From positions 20,363,037 to 20,427,036 of the forward strand of contig OZ038532.1 in the NCBI GenBank assembly GCA_964036665.1: a stretch of DNA of 64,000 nucleotides, written 5' to 3'. Below are positions 34,294 to 54,714 of this stretch, in pieces. The DNA comes from Gordius sp. MW1. Taxonomy: Eukaryota; Nematomorpha; Gordioida; Gordea; Gordiidae. The notes beneath the pieces were generated by a model. That model was not told the DNA's origin and made no database searches. It was given only the letters and a program-made list of their open reading frames with translations. The translations under genes and the position numbers were made by a program. Within the stretch, counting starts at the first letter, position 1, and each line of letters opens with the position of its first letter.

Positions 34294-34506
34294 CCTATAA
34301 TATAGAAAAAAATGATTTTGTTTCGTGTACCTTCTAAAAAATGAAAATCAAAGGAGCGGTTATGGAGCGACACTCCATTCGTTGGAGCGGGAGCGCTCCT
34401 TTTAATATGTAGTAGCGGGAGCGGTCTTTCGCTCCTTTTAAGAAGGCAGGAGCGGGAGCGGGAGTTGCTACTTTTAAAAAGGAGCGTTAACAAGACTGCT
34501 AGTAAG

Positions 34507-35039
34507 GAAGATGCTTTAAAAATATATTATGTCAATTTAATAATAGGATCAAAAATATTGACATTATTTTTTTTGTTTCGATTCGGATTCTTTATTGTCT
34601 ATATCTTTAATTTGGAACAAATAATATTATTTTTTATTAAGAAAAAATAATAGGATTTCGTAATTTTGAACAAATAATATAATTTCGTAATTTGGAACAA
34701 ATAATATGATTTCGTAATTTAAAAAGGAAAAAAAAGAATGAATGCCTTTTCTAAAAAAAGGGATTTATATATATCACTATGGCTCGTCAAATTAATAAAT
34801 CATGTTTGCGCGCTTAACTAGCAATTTTTTATCAACACGATTACTTGGCACATTTCCAGAGTAAAAGCAATAAAAACGTTTTTAACTAAAACTTATGACT
34901 CAGTACATTTCCGGCTTTTTAACTAAAACTTCTGAGTAAAAGGGGTAATAAAAAAAACGTTAAGTAAAATTATGAATAAGAGGAAGGGGGGAACACCACA
35001 TTATGTCATATCCAAAAAAGTTATTCTACATCGCACGCT
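34507..35039. other. AT-rich DNA, nothing recognised
   Basis: There are degenerate repeats of the phrase gaacaaataatatgatttcg at 34613-34710 and no coding signal. Confidence 0.4.
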
Positions 35040-35047
35040 ATATAAAT

Positions 35048-37733
35048 TAGAGGTCTGCATGGGAAGAAATTTTAGGGTCCGGCCCGGCCCATACCCGCAC
35101 AAATTTTTTTTTGGCCCGCAAGAAATACAACAACAAATGCGCCGCATCAGGCCGGCACGAATAAAATAAAGTCTACGTTGTTTCAAAAAAATTTTATTCG
35201 TACATTTTGTATCTTTGAAAAAAATTGTTTTAGCATATAAAATCGATATTAATCAAATATTATAATTGAATATTGTCATTTAAAAATAAAAGACTGTCTA
35301 TTCTATCAGGTAATAATCTCGTTCTTTTTTGTTCAATAATGCAACTTGCCTTACTAAATGTACGTTCACTTGTAGCACTCGTAGCTGCAATTGACAAAAA
35401 CTTCATAGCTAACTTTGTTAAGTTAGGAAGCAAATGTTCATGCTCTTTCCACCATGAAATGACATCTAACCTTGCATCTTCAGGTTTAAGATTCAATTTA
35501 TAATAAGTATCAACTTCATTACACTCTTCAATCTTTTCTGATTCATCATCCTCCCAAACGGAGATATCCATATCGGCCTCACCAATAGAAAATTGTTTAT
35601 TAAACACACGAGGTGGATTGCTCACAGGTGGACAAAGAATGCAAGAGGAGCTAGGAACTTCTTGCATGAATTTCGGCTAGAGTAGTTTTCGCAAAACATT
35701 TTTCATCTTCAGGTATCATTTTTAATGTGCGGAATTTAGGAACTAAAAATGTTGATATTTTATGATAGATATAAATTTCAAATTTTGAAAGTAGCATATG
35801 TTTGGCTCTTGATTTTAATATATATATTTCTAGCTCAGCAGGATCTTCATAACACGAAGATGAAAATATATTTTGGATGGTTTTGAGTGATGTGTAGAAC
35901 GGTAAAACTTTATATAATGTTGGGGTTTTATCTGCTTCCAACTCCATGCTTATATTTTCATAGGGTGACAGCATATTAATTAGTATCATAATATGTTTCT
36001 TAGAGATGCCTTCTAATTTTTCCATCAAATCTTTTTCAGATAAAAAATTTATTATTTCATCATACATTTCATGCAGACTTTTTAACATAGCGATCTTTGA
36101 ATTCCACCTTGTCTCTACATCTTGATGGAGAGTTTTACTTAAATATTGTATGTTGCCACTTTGTTTAAAATATTTTGTAAGTTCTTTACGTTGTTCAATC
36201 AATTTAAGCATTAGTGGAGCATTATTTTCTATAAATGTTTTTTCAAATGTATTTCTTAATATGGTATTAATCAAATGAGCACAACAATTTAATCTTTTAT
36301 ATGAACCGAGAGCCTTTTTAATATTTGCTCCTTGGTTGGAAAAAAATGTTAATCTTGCAAAATGTTCACTAGAAAATCCCAGTTAGTAAAATTAGATAGT
36401 AGTTCTTGATGTATATTTGTATACGTTTTTTTTGACTCCATAAATTTGCAGGTGAATAGTACTCTTTTTGTTAAGGTATAATTATGAATATAGTGGAATG
36501 AGAGGGTTATATAGGTAAACTTTTTGAAATCATCCATATATAAGTCTGTAGTCGCACTAGCTTGAAAATTTTGTAAAGCATCTAAGATTTCAGGTTTTAA
36601 ATTATTTCTTATCTTGTCCGCAGTGTCATTAATATGACGAGCTATCGTGGTAGGGTGTGGGAGAATGGTTTCCACATTAAATACTCCATGCTTTGCTCCA
36701 ACCTCAAGAATGTATTGGGCCACATGCCTGACCCCCTTACCAGATATAGCCTCAAATTGCTGAAGATCCACAGCTGAAAATGCTACACATCTTGAAATTA
36801 ATTCTTTTTTTCTTGGGTAAATTGGTTTCCATTTGTAGGACCATAAAAAGATGTGTTTTGGCGGATACACGACATTTGTGTCGTGCAAGGTGTGATGTGC
36901 CTGTTTTTCTTGAGTGGCTTAAAATATCTTTGCAATTGTTACATTGCACAAAGTCCAATTTTTCATTGAGCTCATTAACTATATTTTTAAAATTTTTCCA
37001 ATTCAAACTTTAATTGTTATTTTCCACAAGAGTGTATTTTTGAAGTTTTAGCATTTTAAGTGTAATTGTTTTATCAACTTTCTAAAAATATAAATAAAAA
37101 TTTGAGTAATTTACCTTTTCGCACTTATTAGAATTATTTACTTTTGAAGGTTCCATTAGATTTTTAATAAATTGTAAGCAAAAAAAGCGAAAACTATGTA
37201 ATTTTAAAATTAATATATACAATGAATTACCTTGAACAAATTTGCTACTATTATAAGTTTTAATTATTGGGAGAATTGTTAAGGATAACTACCTTAAACA
37301 AATTTGTTGATGTTGAGATTGTAATTTGTAAGAGAGATTTAATTATAAAATTTAAATATACAATATATTAACTGGACTAGAAAAATTTTTATGCTCTAAT
37401 GCTTTTAAAAAGTGAGGGAAAAATTGCACATATGAAGTTAATAACAAACACTACCTTCAAGCCTATAAATGTATTTATTAAATTAGGGGAAAAAATAAAA
37501 TGATTTACCTCAAACTATTCTCGTTAATCGCTATTAATGTTTAAATTGCAGATTTTTGTTAAGAAAAATAAATTTTTTCATCATCAAGCTAATAGATGCA
37601 TTTTTTCTTGCTATATTATAATTAAAGTAATAATTTTAACAATTAAAAAATTTTCCCTTATCGAAGCCCAGGCCCGGCTCGCAATTTTTTTAGTGCTCAT
37701 TTTAAGGCCCGGTCCGGCCCATGCAGACCTCTA
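35048..37733. mobile_element. Near full-length hAT transposon with BED transposase
   Basis: The termini are tagaggtctgcatggg (35048) and ccatgcagacctcta (to 37733), with GGCCCGG subterminal words. A perfect 8-bp target duplication atataaat flanks it (35040-35047 and 37734-37741). The 2.69-kb length and the transposase on the - strand fit a full element; only a few frameshifts disable it. It looks like the youngest coding hAT in the window and is a likely relative of the transposase source for the shorter TAGAG elements. Confidence 0.9.
35260..37006 (-). pseudogene. hAT transposase (BED finger), two or more frameshifts
   Basis: In order: a BED finger (VQCNNCKDILSHSRKTGTSH, then LARHKC; two Cys, two His/Cys) at 37006-36850; a DNA-binding/helix region with SGKGVRHVAQYILEVGAKHG and ATTDLYMDDFKKFTYITLSF; an RNase H-like core with NQGANIKKALGSYKRLNCCA and HLINTILRN; the insertion domain with DVETRWNSKIAMLKSLHEMY; and the dimerisation region WWKEHEHLLPNLTKLAMKFL, ATSATSERTFSKA, LLPDRIDSLLFLNDNI. 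Frame changes lie near 36345 and 35655 and between the BED exon and the next frame (about 36850). Otherwise few lesions are present. The enzyme class cuts and pastes elements with 8-bp duplications. Confidence 0.88.
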
Positions 37734-37741
37734 ATATAAAT

Positions 37742-38690
37742 AGTTTCTATATATATTTCAATGGTTTTATTTTTTAAATTAGCAAAATCATTATTTCTCA
37801 TTAAATTTTACATTGAAATTTTGAAACTATTAATGTTGACGTTACACATAGTAGATTATATTTTTTGATTGTTTAAATAATTTAGAAGTTGTTAAAATAA
37901 AATCACAGTTTTATTTGATTTTTATTTAAAATCTAATCTTAATTTAACTGCAATGTCATTCTTTAGCCTACATTAAATACAGATCAAAATCGTTTAAAAT
38001 ATCATGAATCAAATTACATTCTTGAGGTTTAAATTTCTTATTTAGATTTCCTAAAAATAAATATAAAAAAGATGCACTAATGTTATTATTTGTTGTATAA
38101 AAGCGGTGCAACCCCATAGCTTATATTATAACAAATTATATTACAATGGATTGACGTTAAATAATATCATTAATTGGACTAGTATACTTATGATAAACTT
38201 AAAGTCCTATTTCGATAGTGTTCATATATAATAGCTCAAAATTTTATTTTGAAAATATCAAATTTTTTCCATATTTTTGAAAGATCTTATTATTTAATTT
38301 AAATAATTTATATTCCTGCGTTGATCATAGTTGGTTAAATACAAGGGTCGGGGGGGGGGAAGGTTAATTTTTTTCCACCTTCCACTCCTCACAAAAAAAA
38401 GAGATTTTAACAAAAAAAATAAGTAATAGGCAGAAAATACTAAAATGTGTGTGAAAATATATATGTAGCAAAAAAATTTCTTGAACTTATATATGTTGTA
38501 GATTAAATCCAATGCTTGCTTACTATTATTAAAAACATGACATAAAAATGTGAAATTTTTTATACATAGAACAAAACATTCAATAAAAATTGAACAAAAT
38601 ATGAGAAAACATGGCAACCAACAGGAAAATCTTGCAAATCATTAAAAACTGAATAGATTTATTTGATACTTTTGTCGTATACACGTCTTT
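37742..38690. other. AT-rich DNA, nothing recognised
   Basis: There are no coding or repeat matches, except a short poly-G tract near 38350. Confidence 0.4.
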
Positions 38691-39400
38691 TTTCACCCAT
38701 ATTTGATTATTGTATTCCCAATTATCATGCTCCCTCCGCGGTGGAATAATGATTTAGAAAAGAAGCTGCCGCAGGAACATGATTTAAAATGATATGAAGG
38801 GCAATCAGGAATATATTGGGGAATGCCTCCCCAAAGGGAGACTTACTTTTATTTCTATACTCTACATCTTTATTATACTAAAAACTACGTAAAAATCACA
38901 GAATACAATAATCATATATGAATGAAAGAAATAACAAATACGTATAAGCGCGTGGAAAGGGGGAGGGAAATAACACACACTTAAGTATAATTAAATGTAA
39001 AGGAAAAGACGTATATACGACACCTTTCCCTTTTATTGAGAAGTCGAACACGTAAGTAAAATTAACGTTTCTGTTCAAACTAAAAGCTGTTCATTTCATA
39101 AGCTAATATAAAATGCTTGATGTCTTGTGGGGTCAGGGTTGTTAGGGCGAGGGTTAGGGTTAGGGTTCTCAATTAGATTTGCTTGGCTTTTGAAATGATC
39201 AGCTTTTAGTTTGAATAAGAATCAAAATTAAATGTAAAGGAAAAGACGTGTATACGACACCTTTCCTTTTTATTGAGAAGTCGAAGACTTAATGTATTTC
39301 CGATAGAGTTCTAGGAGTTTAGTGTTGTTGAGTGCAACTTTCTTTTATCTAGAGATCGAGGCGGCGTCTATTTTATCTTTTACAATAACAGTCAGAACAT
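38691..39400. repeat. Dispersed repeat cluster with telomere-like words
   Basis: The block 38920-39075 (cgtataagcgcgtgg; gtaaaggaaaagacgtatat, acgacacc) recurs at 39230-39290 and at 42725-42850. The part at 39265-39375 is an inverted relative of 11785-11890. A short gagggttagggttagggttc tract lies at 39146-39167. Confidence 0.55.
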
Positions 39401-39704
39401 TTTATACGTACGATTAAAATTATAAATTTCAAACATCTGGAATCTAATTCCAGCTCTGGCCTTTGCTCACAACTGATATATGTGTAAATCAGCGATAAAA
39501 AGGGTACGTCATGGCTAACAGATTTTTTCCAGCTCTGTGACTCACCGAGCAACAGCCTCAACAAAAATTATAGTTAATCTTGATTGTAAATTGTCATTTT
39601 GAAAATTATCATTTCTTGCGCCTGCGCAGACCGCCAAATAATAGTAAAAGAAAACGCGGGGGGGGGGAGGTTGAATATTGGGTAATAACATAATTTTCAC
39701 ATAA
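39401..39704. other. Nothing recognised
   Basis: There is a poly-G tract near 39655 and no coding signal. Confidence 0.4.
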
Positions 39705-42310
39705 TTGATATATGTGTATAATTCAAGTGTGTTTGTTTGTTATATCGTTGTTTTGCCATTTACCCGGGTGTATTAGCAGAATATATATCATCTTATAGAT
39801 AAATTTTAATAGATTAAGAATATATCAAATATAATTGGTAAGTGATGCAAAGATTTTTAAACAAATAGTTAAAGAGGATCCAAGGCCCAGGCCCACCCAA
39901 GAGAGAAAATCCAACCCCATGCCCGCCCCCCAAGGGAAAAATCTTTGGCCCCCTGGCCCTTCAAGCAATTTTTTTTAATTTTTTGTAATTAAGAAACAAT
40001 ATCATAATTATAATTTGTTTCTGAATAAAACTTTTAATTCTGAACTTAATAATGTCCGAAGAACTGAGATATATCAACATTTATTGGCACTTTGTTAATA
40101 GTATTTTCATTTTTCTCGTTATTTAACGCGCAAAAAATGACAAAATGAGATTTTTAAATTTATTTAGCCACGCAGGAGGGGACACGACCGTCCTATAATA
40201 ATAATAATTGACGTGAAAAATAAGCAAAAAAATGACTTTGATACTCAATGTTTCAAATCGTAAAAACAGCACATGCCTACATTTATCACACTACAAACGA
40301 TAGATACGCAGTACGTCATGAGGTTGCGTTTGATTGACATTTTATTAAACGTCAAAACGTATAAAACAAAATATTTTAAAAACCACTGGACCGATTTGGC
40401 TCGAACAAATCTTAAAACATGCTCCGGAGTGTCAGGAATAAAGTGTGAAATTTTAAGCCAAATCGGTCTGGTAGTTTTCCAAAATTGGTGGCGGCATACA
40501 CACATACACACACACATACATACATAGTTTCATTTTTATATATAAGACTAGCTGACCCGGCAAACGTTGTTTGGCCATATTAAAAAAATTTAAAAAAATT
40601 AAAAAATTTAAATAAGAAAATTTAAAACTACCAAAAAAAAATTTTAAAAACTCAACCGAAAAATAACAAATAATTGATATTTTTAAAGGTGGTTAAAAAC
40701 ACAAAATTTTACCTTAATAATGTTCCAATTTAAATTTTCACGAAGCAAATTTTTTTAAGTCAAATTTACCTATAATCAAAAAAAAATATCGCGCCTGGCC
40801 TTTTTGATAAAATATAAACAAAAGGCGGATACGGATACGCATATAGTTTATTTAACGAAAAATAACAAATAATTGATATTTTTAAGGGTGGTTAAAAACA
40901 CAAAATTTTACCTCAATAATGTTCGAATTTAAAATTTTGAATTAGGGGGGGGGGGGGGCAGATTATTAAAAATTTTTGCTTGACTATCCAAAAATTTTCC
41001 TGCGACCGTAATTTAAATTAAGGGGGGGGGGGGCAAAATATAATTTTTTTTAATTTTTAAGGGTATTTGTATTGAAATTTGATCCTTTTTTAATTAGCGA
41101 GGGGGCAACCGCGCCCTCTGCCCCCTGGCTAATTAGGGGTGGGGGGCATATAGATAAATTTCAAGATTAGGAATATATCAAATATAATTGGTAAGTGTTT
41201 ATTATGCAAAAATTTTTAAACAAATAGTTAAAGAGGGTCCAAGGCCCAGGCCCACCCAAGAGAGAAAACCTGGCTCCATGCCCCCCCCCCTCAAGGAAAA
41301 AAATCTTTGGCCCCCTGGCCCTTCAAGCAATTTTTTTTTATTTTTATGTAATTATGAAACAATATCATAATCATGGGCGTAGCCAGGGGGGAGGCTGCCC
41401 CCCCCCCTAATTAGCCAGGGGAAAGCAAGGGGCGCGGCTGCCCCCTTCCTAATTTAAAAAAAGAAGGATTTCAATACAAAAACCCTTAAAAATTAAAAAA
41501 ATTATGTTTTACCCCCCCCCTTTAATTAGCCAGGCGGGGGCAGAGGGCGCGGCTACCCAACCCCCCCCCCCCCCCCCCCTATTCGAACTTAACTCAAAAT
41601 AATACAGATGCGTATTAGCGAATTTACACATAAATATAAATTATTTTGGTAAAATGAAATTTAAATTACGGTCGCAGGAAAATTTTTGGATAGTCGAGAC
41701 CTTTTTTTTATTTTTTTTTGCTCTCAAAGTCAAGGCCTTTTTTTTTAATCTGCCCCCCCCCCTCTTAATTCAAAACCTGGCTACGCCCTTGGATATATCA
41801 ACATTTATTGGCACTAATTTCATTTTTCTTCTTATTTAACGTGCAAAAAATGAAAAATTTAGATTTTTTAATTTATTTAGCCACGCAGGAGGGGGGGGGG
41901 GGGGGTGACACGACCGTCCTATAATAATAAAATTAATAATATTTGACGTGAAAAATAAGCAAAAGATGGCTTTGATATGTTTCAAAGTGCGTATAAAGTT
42001 TTCATTTTCCGCAACACATGCCTACTCCATTTATCACACTACACACTACACGATAGATATTAGATAGCCAATACGTGATGAGGGCGGTTGATTGACGTTC
42101 GATACAACGTCAAAGCGCATAAAACAAAATATCTCGAAAACTACTCGACCGATTTGGCTGGAACATATCTTAAAACACGCTCCGGAGTGGCAGGAATACA
42201 CTGTGAAATTTTGAGCCCAATCGGTCTGGTACTTTTTCAAAATTGGTGGCGGCATATACACACACATATATACATAGTTTCATTTTTATATATAAGATTT
42301 ATATATGTGT
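39705..42310. repeat. Two diverged copies of a 0.9-1.1 kb repeat
   Basis: Copy A is about 39705-40548 and copy B about 41160-42298. Shared blocks in the same order are aatatatcaaatataattgg; caaggcccaggcccacccaa; ctttggccccctggcccttc; atatatcaacatttattggc; cgtgaaaaataagcaaaa; ccgatttggct; and aaaattggtggcggcatac followed by an aca/cac microsatellite. Copy B is split by MITE-like, G/C-run-rich sequence (41373-41792). After copy A comes ctagctgacccggcaaacgt, a phrase common in animal repeats, and G-run-rich sequence to 41150. There is no coding capacity. Confidence 0.65.
41373..41792. mobile_element. CATGGGCGTAGCC-family insertion, compound
   Basis: It begins catgggcgtagccagg and ends ctggctacgcccttg. 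The interior has at least two repeats of the family's core and very long C runs (41556-41579). It interrupts copy B of the surrounding repeat, which shows it inserted after the duplication. Confidence 0.6.
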
Positions 42311-43440
42311 ATAATTCAAGTGTGTTTGTTCGATAATTTCTCCACGATTTAAAATAGGTTTAAAGGAAGTAGAATCAAGAATTTATTGGGATAATTGTGG
42401 AGGATAGGGGGATATATCTGGGATATTTTAGGATATTGCCTGTCCTCTTCCAATTTATGAAAGAGGCTAAATTTATTAACCCTTTTCGTTTTACAAATAC
42501 CATGTTCCGGGGGCGGAATAATTAAATAAAGGAAAGGTCCGCCAGAACACGATTTAAAATAGCCTGCCCTCTTCCAATTAAGAAAGAGACTAAATTTATT
42601 AACCCTTTCACTTTACTAATTTATATCCGAGAAAATTACAAGAATAATTATAATTATTGAAAAAATCAAACAACTTTCGATACCGCACGTTGTGTATAAA
42701 ATTCAATGATGCATGTTCGTGTTGATCAATAATCATATATGGGGGACAGAAATAACAAACACGTATAAGCGCGTGGGGGGAGGGAAGTCACACACACGTA
42801 AGTAAAATTAAATGTAAAGGAAAAGACGTGTAAAACGTGTATACTACAGTATACCACAACCTTTTTTTTATAGAATTTTGGTTTTTTCATAATTTAAATA
42901 TTTTGTACATTCAGTGTTTAGCCACAAAGAAATGGTTTTTATTGAGTGCTTTATTTAGTTCCTCTCACATGACATGTATGAATTATGGATTTAATTATTT
43001 TTTACTGCTAACGATGAGCTTGTTTTTGAAATCCATTGCTTTAATTTAGTAGGCACTTGTAGTAACCATTGCTAGTTAAATTATTGCTCGTGGCATATTA
43101 CATTAAGTCACTTCGAACTCTAATTGACTTATTTGTATCATCTTATATAACTCGCGGCATACTACTTCACGCCGTAATTGACCTAATTGTATTATCACAA
43201 ATAGCTCGCGGATTCACCACTAAATGTTAATTGCCTTAATGTATTATTTCGATTAAAAGAAGTGTTTTCCAACGTTTCTCTTTTGATTAATATTAAATAA
43301 AGTATTTATTTTTTTATACACTAGTATAAAATTTTTAGCATATTTTAATATTTAGTTTTGCATTAAATTTTATTTAAATAAATTTTAATTTCTGTGGTCA
43401 TTTACATAAATTTTTTTTGTCTCTTACAAACTCCCCTTTT
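42311..43440. other. Repeat remnants, no gene
   Basis: The phrase cctcttccaatt(ta)tgaaagag, gctaaatttattaaccctttt occurs twice (42432-42488, 42563-42612). The block at 42725-42850 repeats 38900-39020. There is no coding signal. Confidence 0.45.
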
Positions 43441-43869
43441 TAATTAACATATTAATAGGTTTTTAAAATAAATATCAAAAACCAGCAGTGTTTTTTTATC
43501 TGCCCCCCCCCACTAACAAAAAGAATTATTATAAGCATAATCATGCACATTTGCTTCTATATAAAGCCCGTTTTAGTTAAACATGTAATCAGGGAACCGG
43601 TCAAAGGAGCTCATCAGAACTCATCAGAAAAGGAGCACAATGCTCAGGATGAATTTAACAAATTGTCTTAGCACAAAATATTTTATATTACCATGTCCTA
43701 GTGATATCATAACAAGTAAATATATGGGTTAGGGTAAGTATTAGGGCCAGGGTAAGGGTTAAGGTTTGGGTTATAATAACAATTCGTGATGAGCCCTGAT
43801 GTGCTCCTTTGACCCCCACTCATGTAATCATTCAAGACCATATGATAATGAAAAATTGGTAATTCAACC
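43441..43869. other. PAK upstream region with an inverted repeat
   Basis: The inverted arms are 43599-43627 (ggtcaaaggagctcatcaga) and 43788-43815 (tgatgtgctcctttgacc). Between them are degenerate ttaggg-like words (43725-43780). The PAK start codon is 55 bp beyond the right arm, so this insertion lies in the 5' leader or promoter of PAK. Confidence 0.45.
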
Positions 43870-54116
<10,247 letters not shown>

Positions 54117-54140
54117 TACACTTTAAGAAGATCCCTGTAT

Positions 54141-54228
54141 TAGTGTTGTAAAAACGGCTGGGTTTTGTTTGGTCGACCTTTGGCGCCAAAGGTCGACCAA
54201 ACAAAACCCGGCCGTTTTTACAACACTA
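54141..54228. mobile_element. 88-bp near-perfect palindrome, TAGTGTTGT family
   Basis: The two 44-bp halves are reverse complements with a single mismatch. They meet at ggcgcc, and the ends are tagtgttgtaaaaacggc. It starts 24 bp after the PAK stop codon, so it is probably in the PAK 3' untranslated region. No target duplication is seen. Confidence 0.85.
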
Positions 54229-54644
54229 CGATTTTGTTTATCACAGCATTCCTCAAACCTGTTTATACCCGTCCCCGTTTCGCCAACGCTAAATTTAACT
54301 ATATCTTCCCTCATTTATTTATACGATAAATCCATCCAAAACCCACAACAATATTGCGTGTGTATGTTTGTGTGTAATTTATACGCCAATTTTTATACGT
54401 TTTTTTAAATCGCTTTTTCTACAGTCTTATACACAATTTTTTATAGATGTGTTTGCGTGTGGGTTATTAGAGAAGAGCACGCTTTAAAAAATTGTATTTT
54501 TTGATTCCGTTACAGCAATTAATGAATCAGTATTTGTAGCATTATTCTCCCTGCCCGATCTTACCTAGCAGTTTTACCAATTTTCACCGCTGTCTCGTGT
54601 GTTTTTGTACCCGTTTTTATACGATTTTTAGAGACCTTATTTTT

Positions 54645-54650
54645 AATAAA
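54645..54650 (+). promoter_or_regulatory. Candidate PAK polyadenylation signal
   Basis: AATAAA lies 529 bp after the PAK stop. It is the first canonical hexamer on the + strand that I noticed in this stretch. The actual cleavage site is unknown. Confidence 0.35.
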
Positions 54651-54714
54651 AAAAAATATAATTACTTTTTGGTGAGTTAACATTTAAAAAGACCATTGTG
54701 CAAATTAAATAAGT

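Larger units (their letters stand above)
27126..34300 (-). mobile_element. RTE-like LINE, split by a Helitron
   Basis: The - strand encodes, in order, an APE-type endonuclease (34293-33232), a linker (33216-32869) and a reverse transcriptase in two parts (32667-32051 and 27955-27132). Removing the Helitron at 27956-32050 brings the two RT parts together. The 3' untranslated part is only a few bases long, as usual for RTE-type elements. Exact LINE ends and target duplications are not clear. Several frameshifts make it inactive. Confidence 0.8.
26644..34498. mobile_element. hAT-type element holding a LINE and a Helitron
   Basis: The outer termini are cagtcttgttaaggagcg (26644) and cgttaacaagactg (to 34498). 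Flanking octamers caagtaag (26636-26643) and ctagtaag (34499-34506) match at 7 of 8, a hAT-type target duplication. Both ends carry clustered GGAGCG/CGCTCC words, including the perfect palindrome gcggcgctccggagcgccgc near 26673, likely transposase-binding repeats. About 680 bp belongs to this element; the rest is an inserted LINE. No transposase was recognised. Confidence 0.75.

Noticed and set aside
35001..35186. Open frames over the left end of the hAT element
   Set aside because: They span the terminal repeat and carry no motif; the transposase lies further in.
41654..41839. 61-codon plus-strand open frame
   Set aside because: It crosses poly-T and poly-C runs of a MITE and has no protein features.
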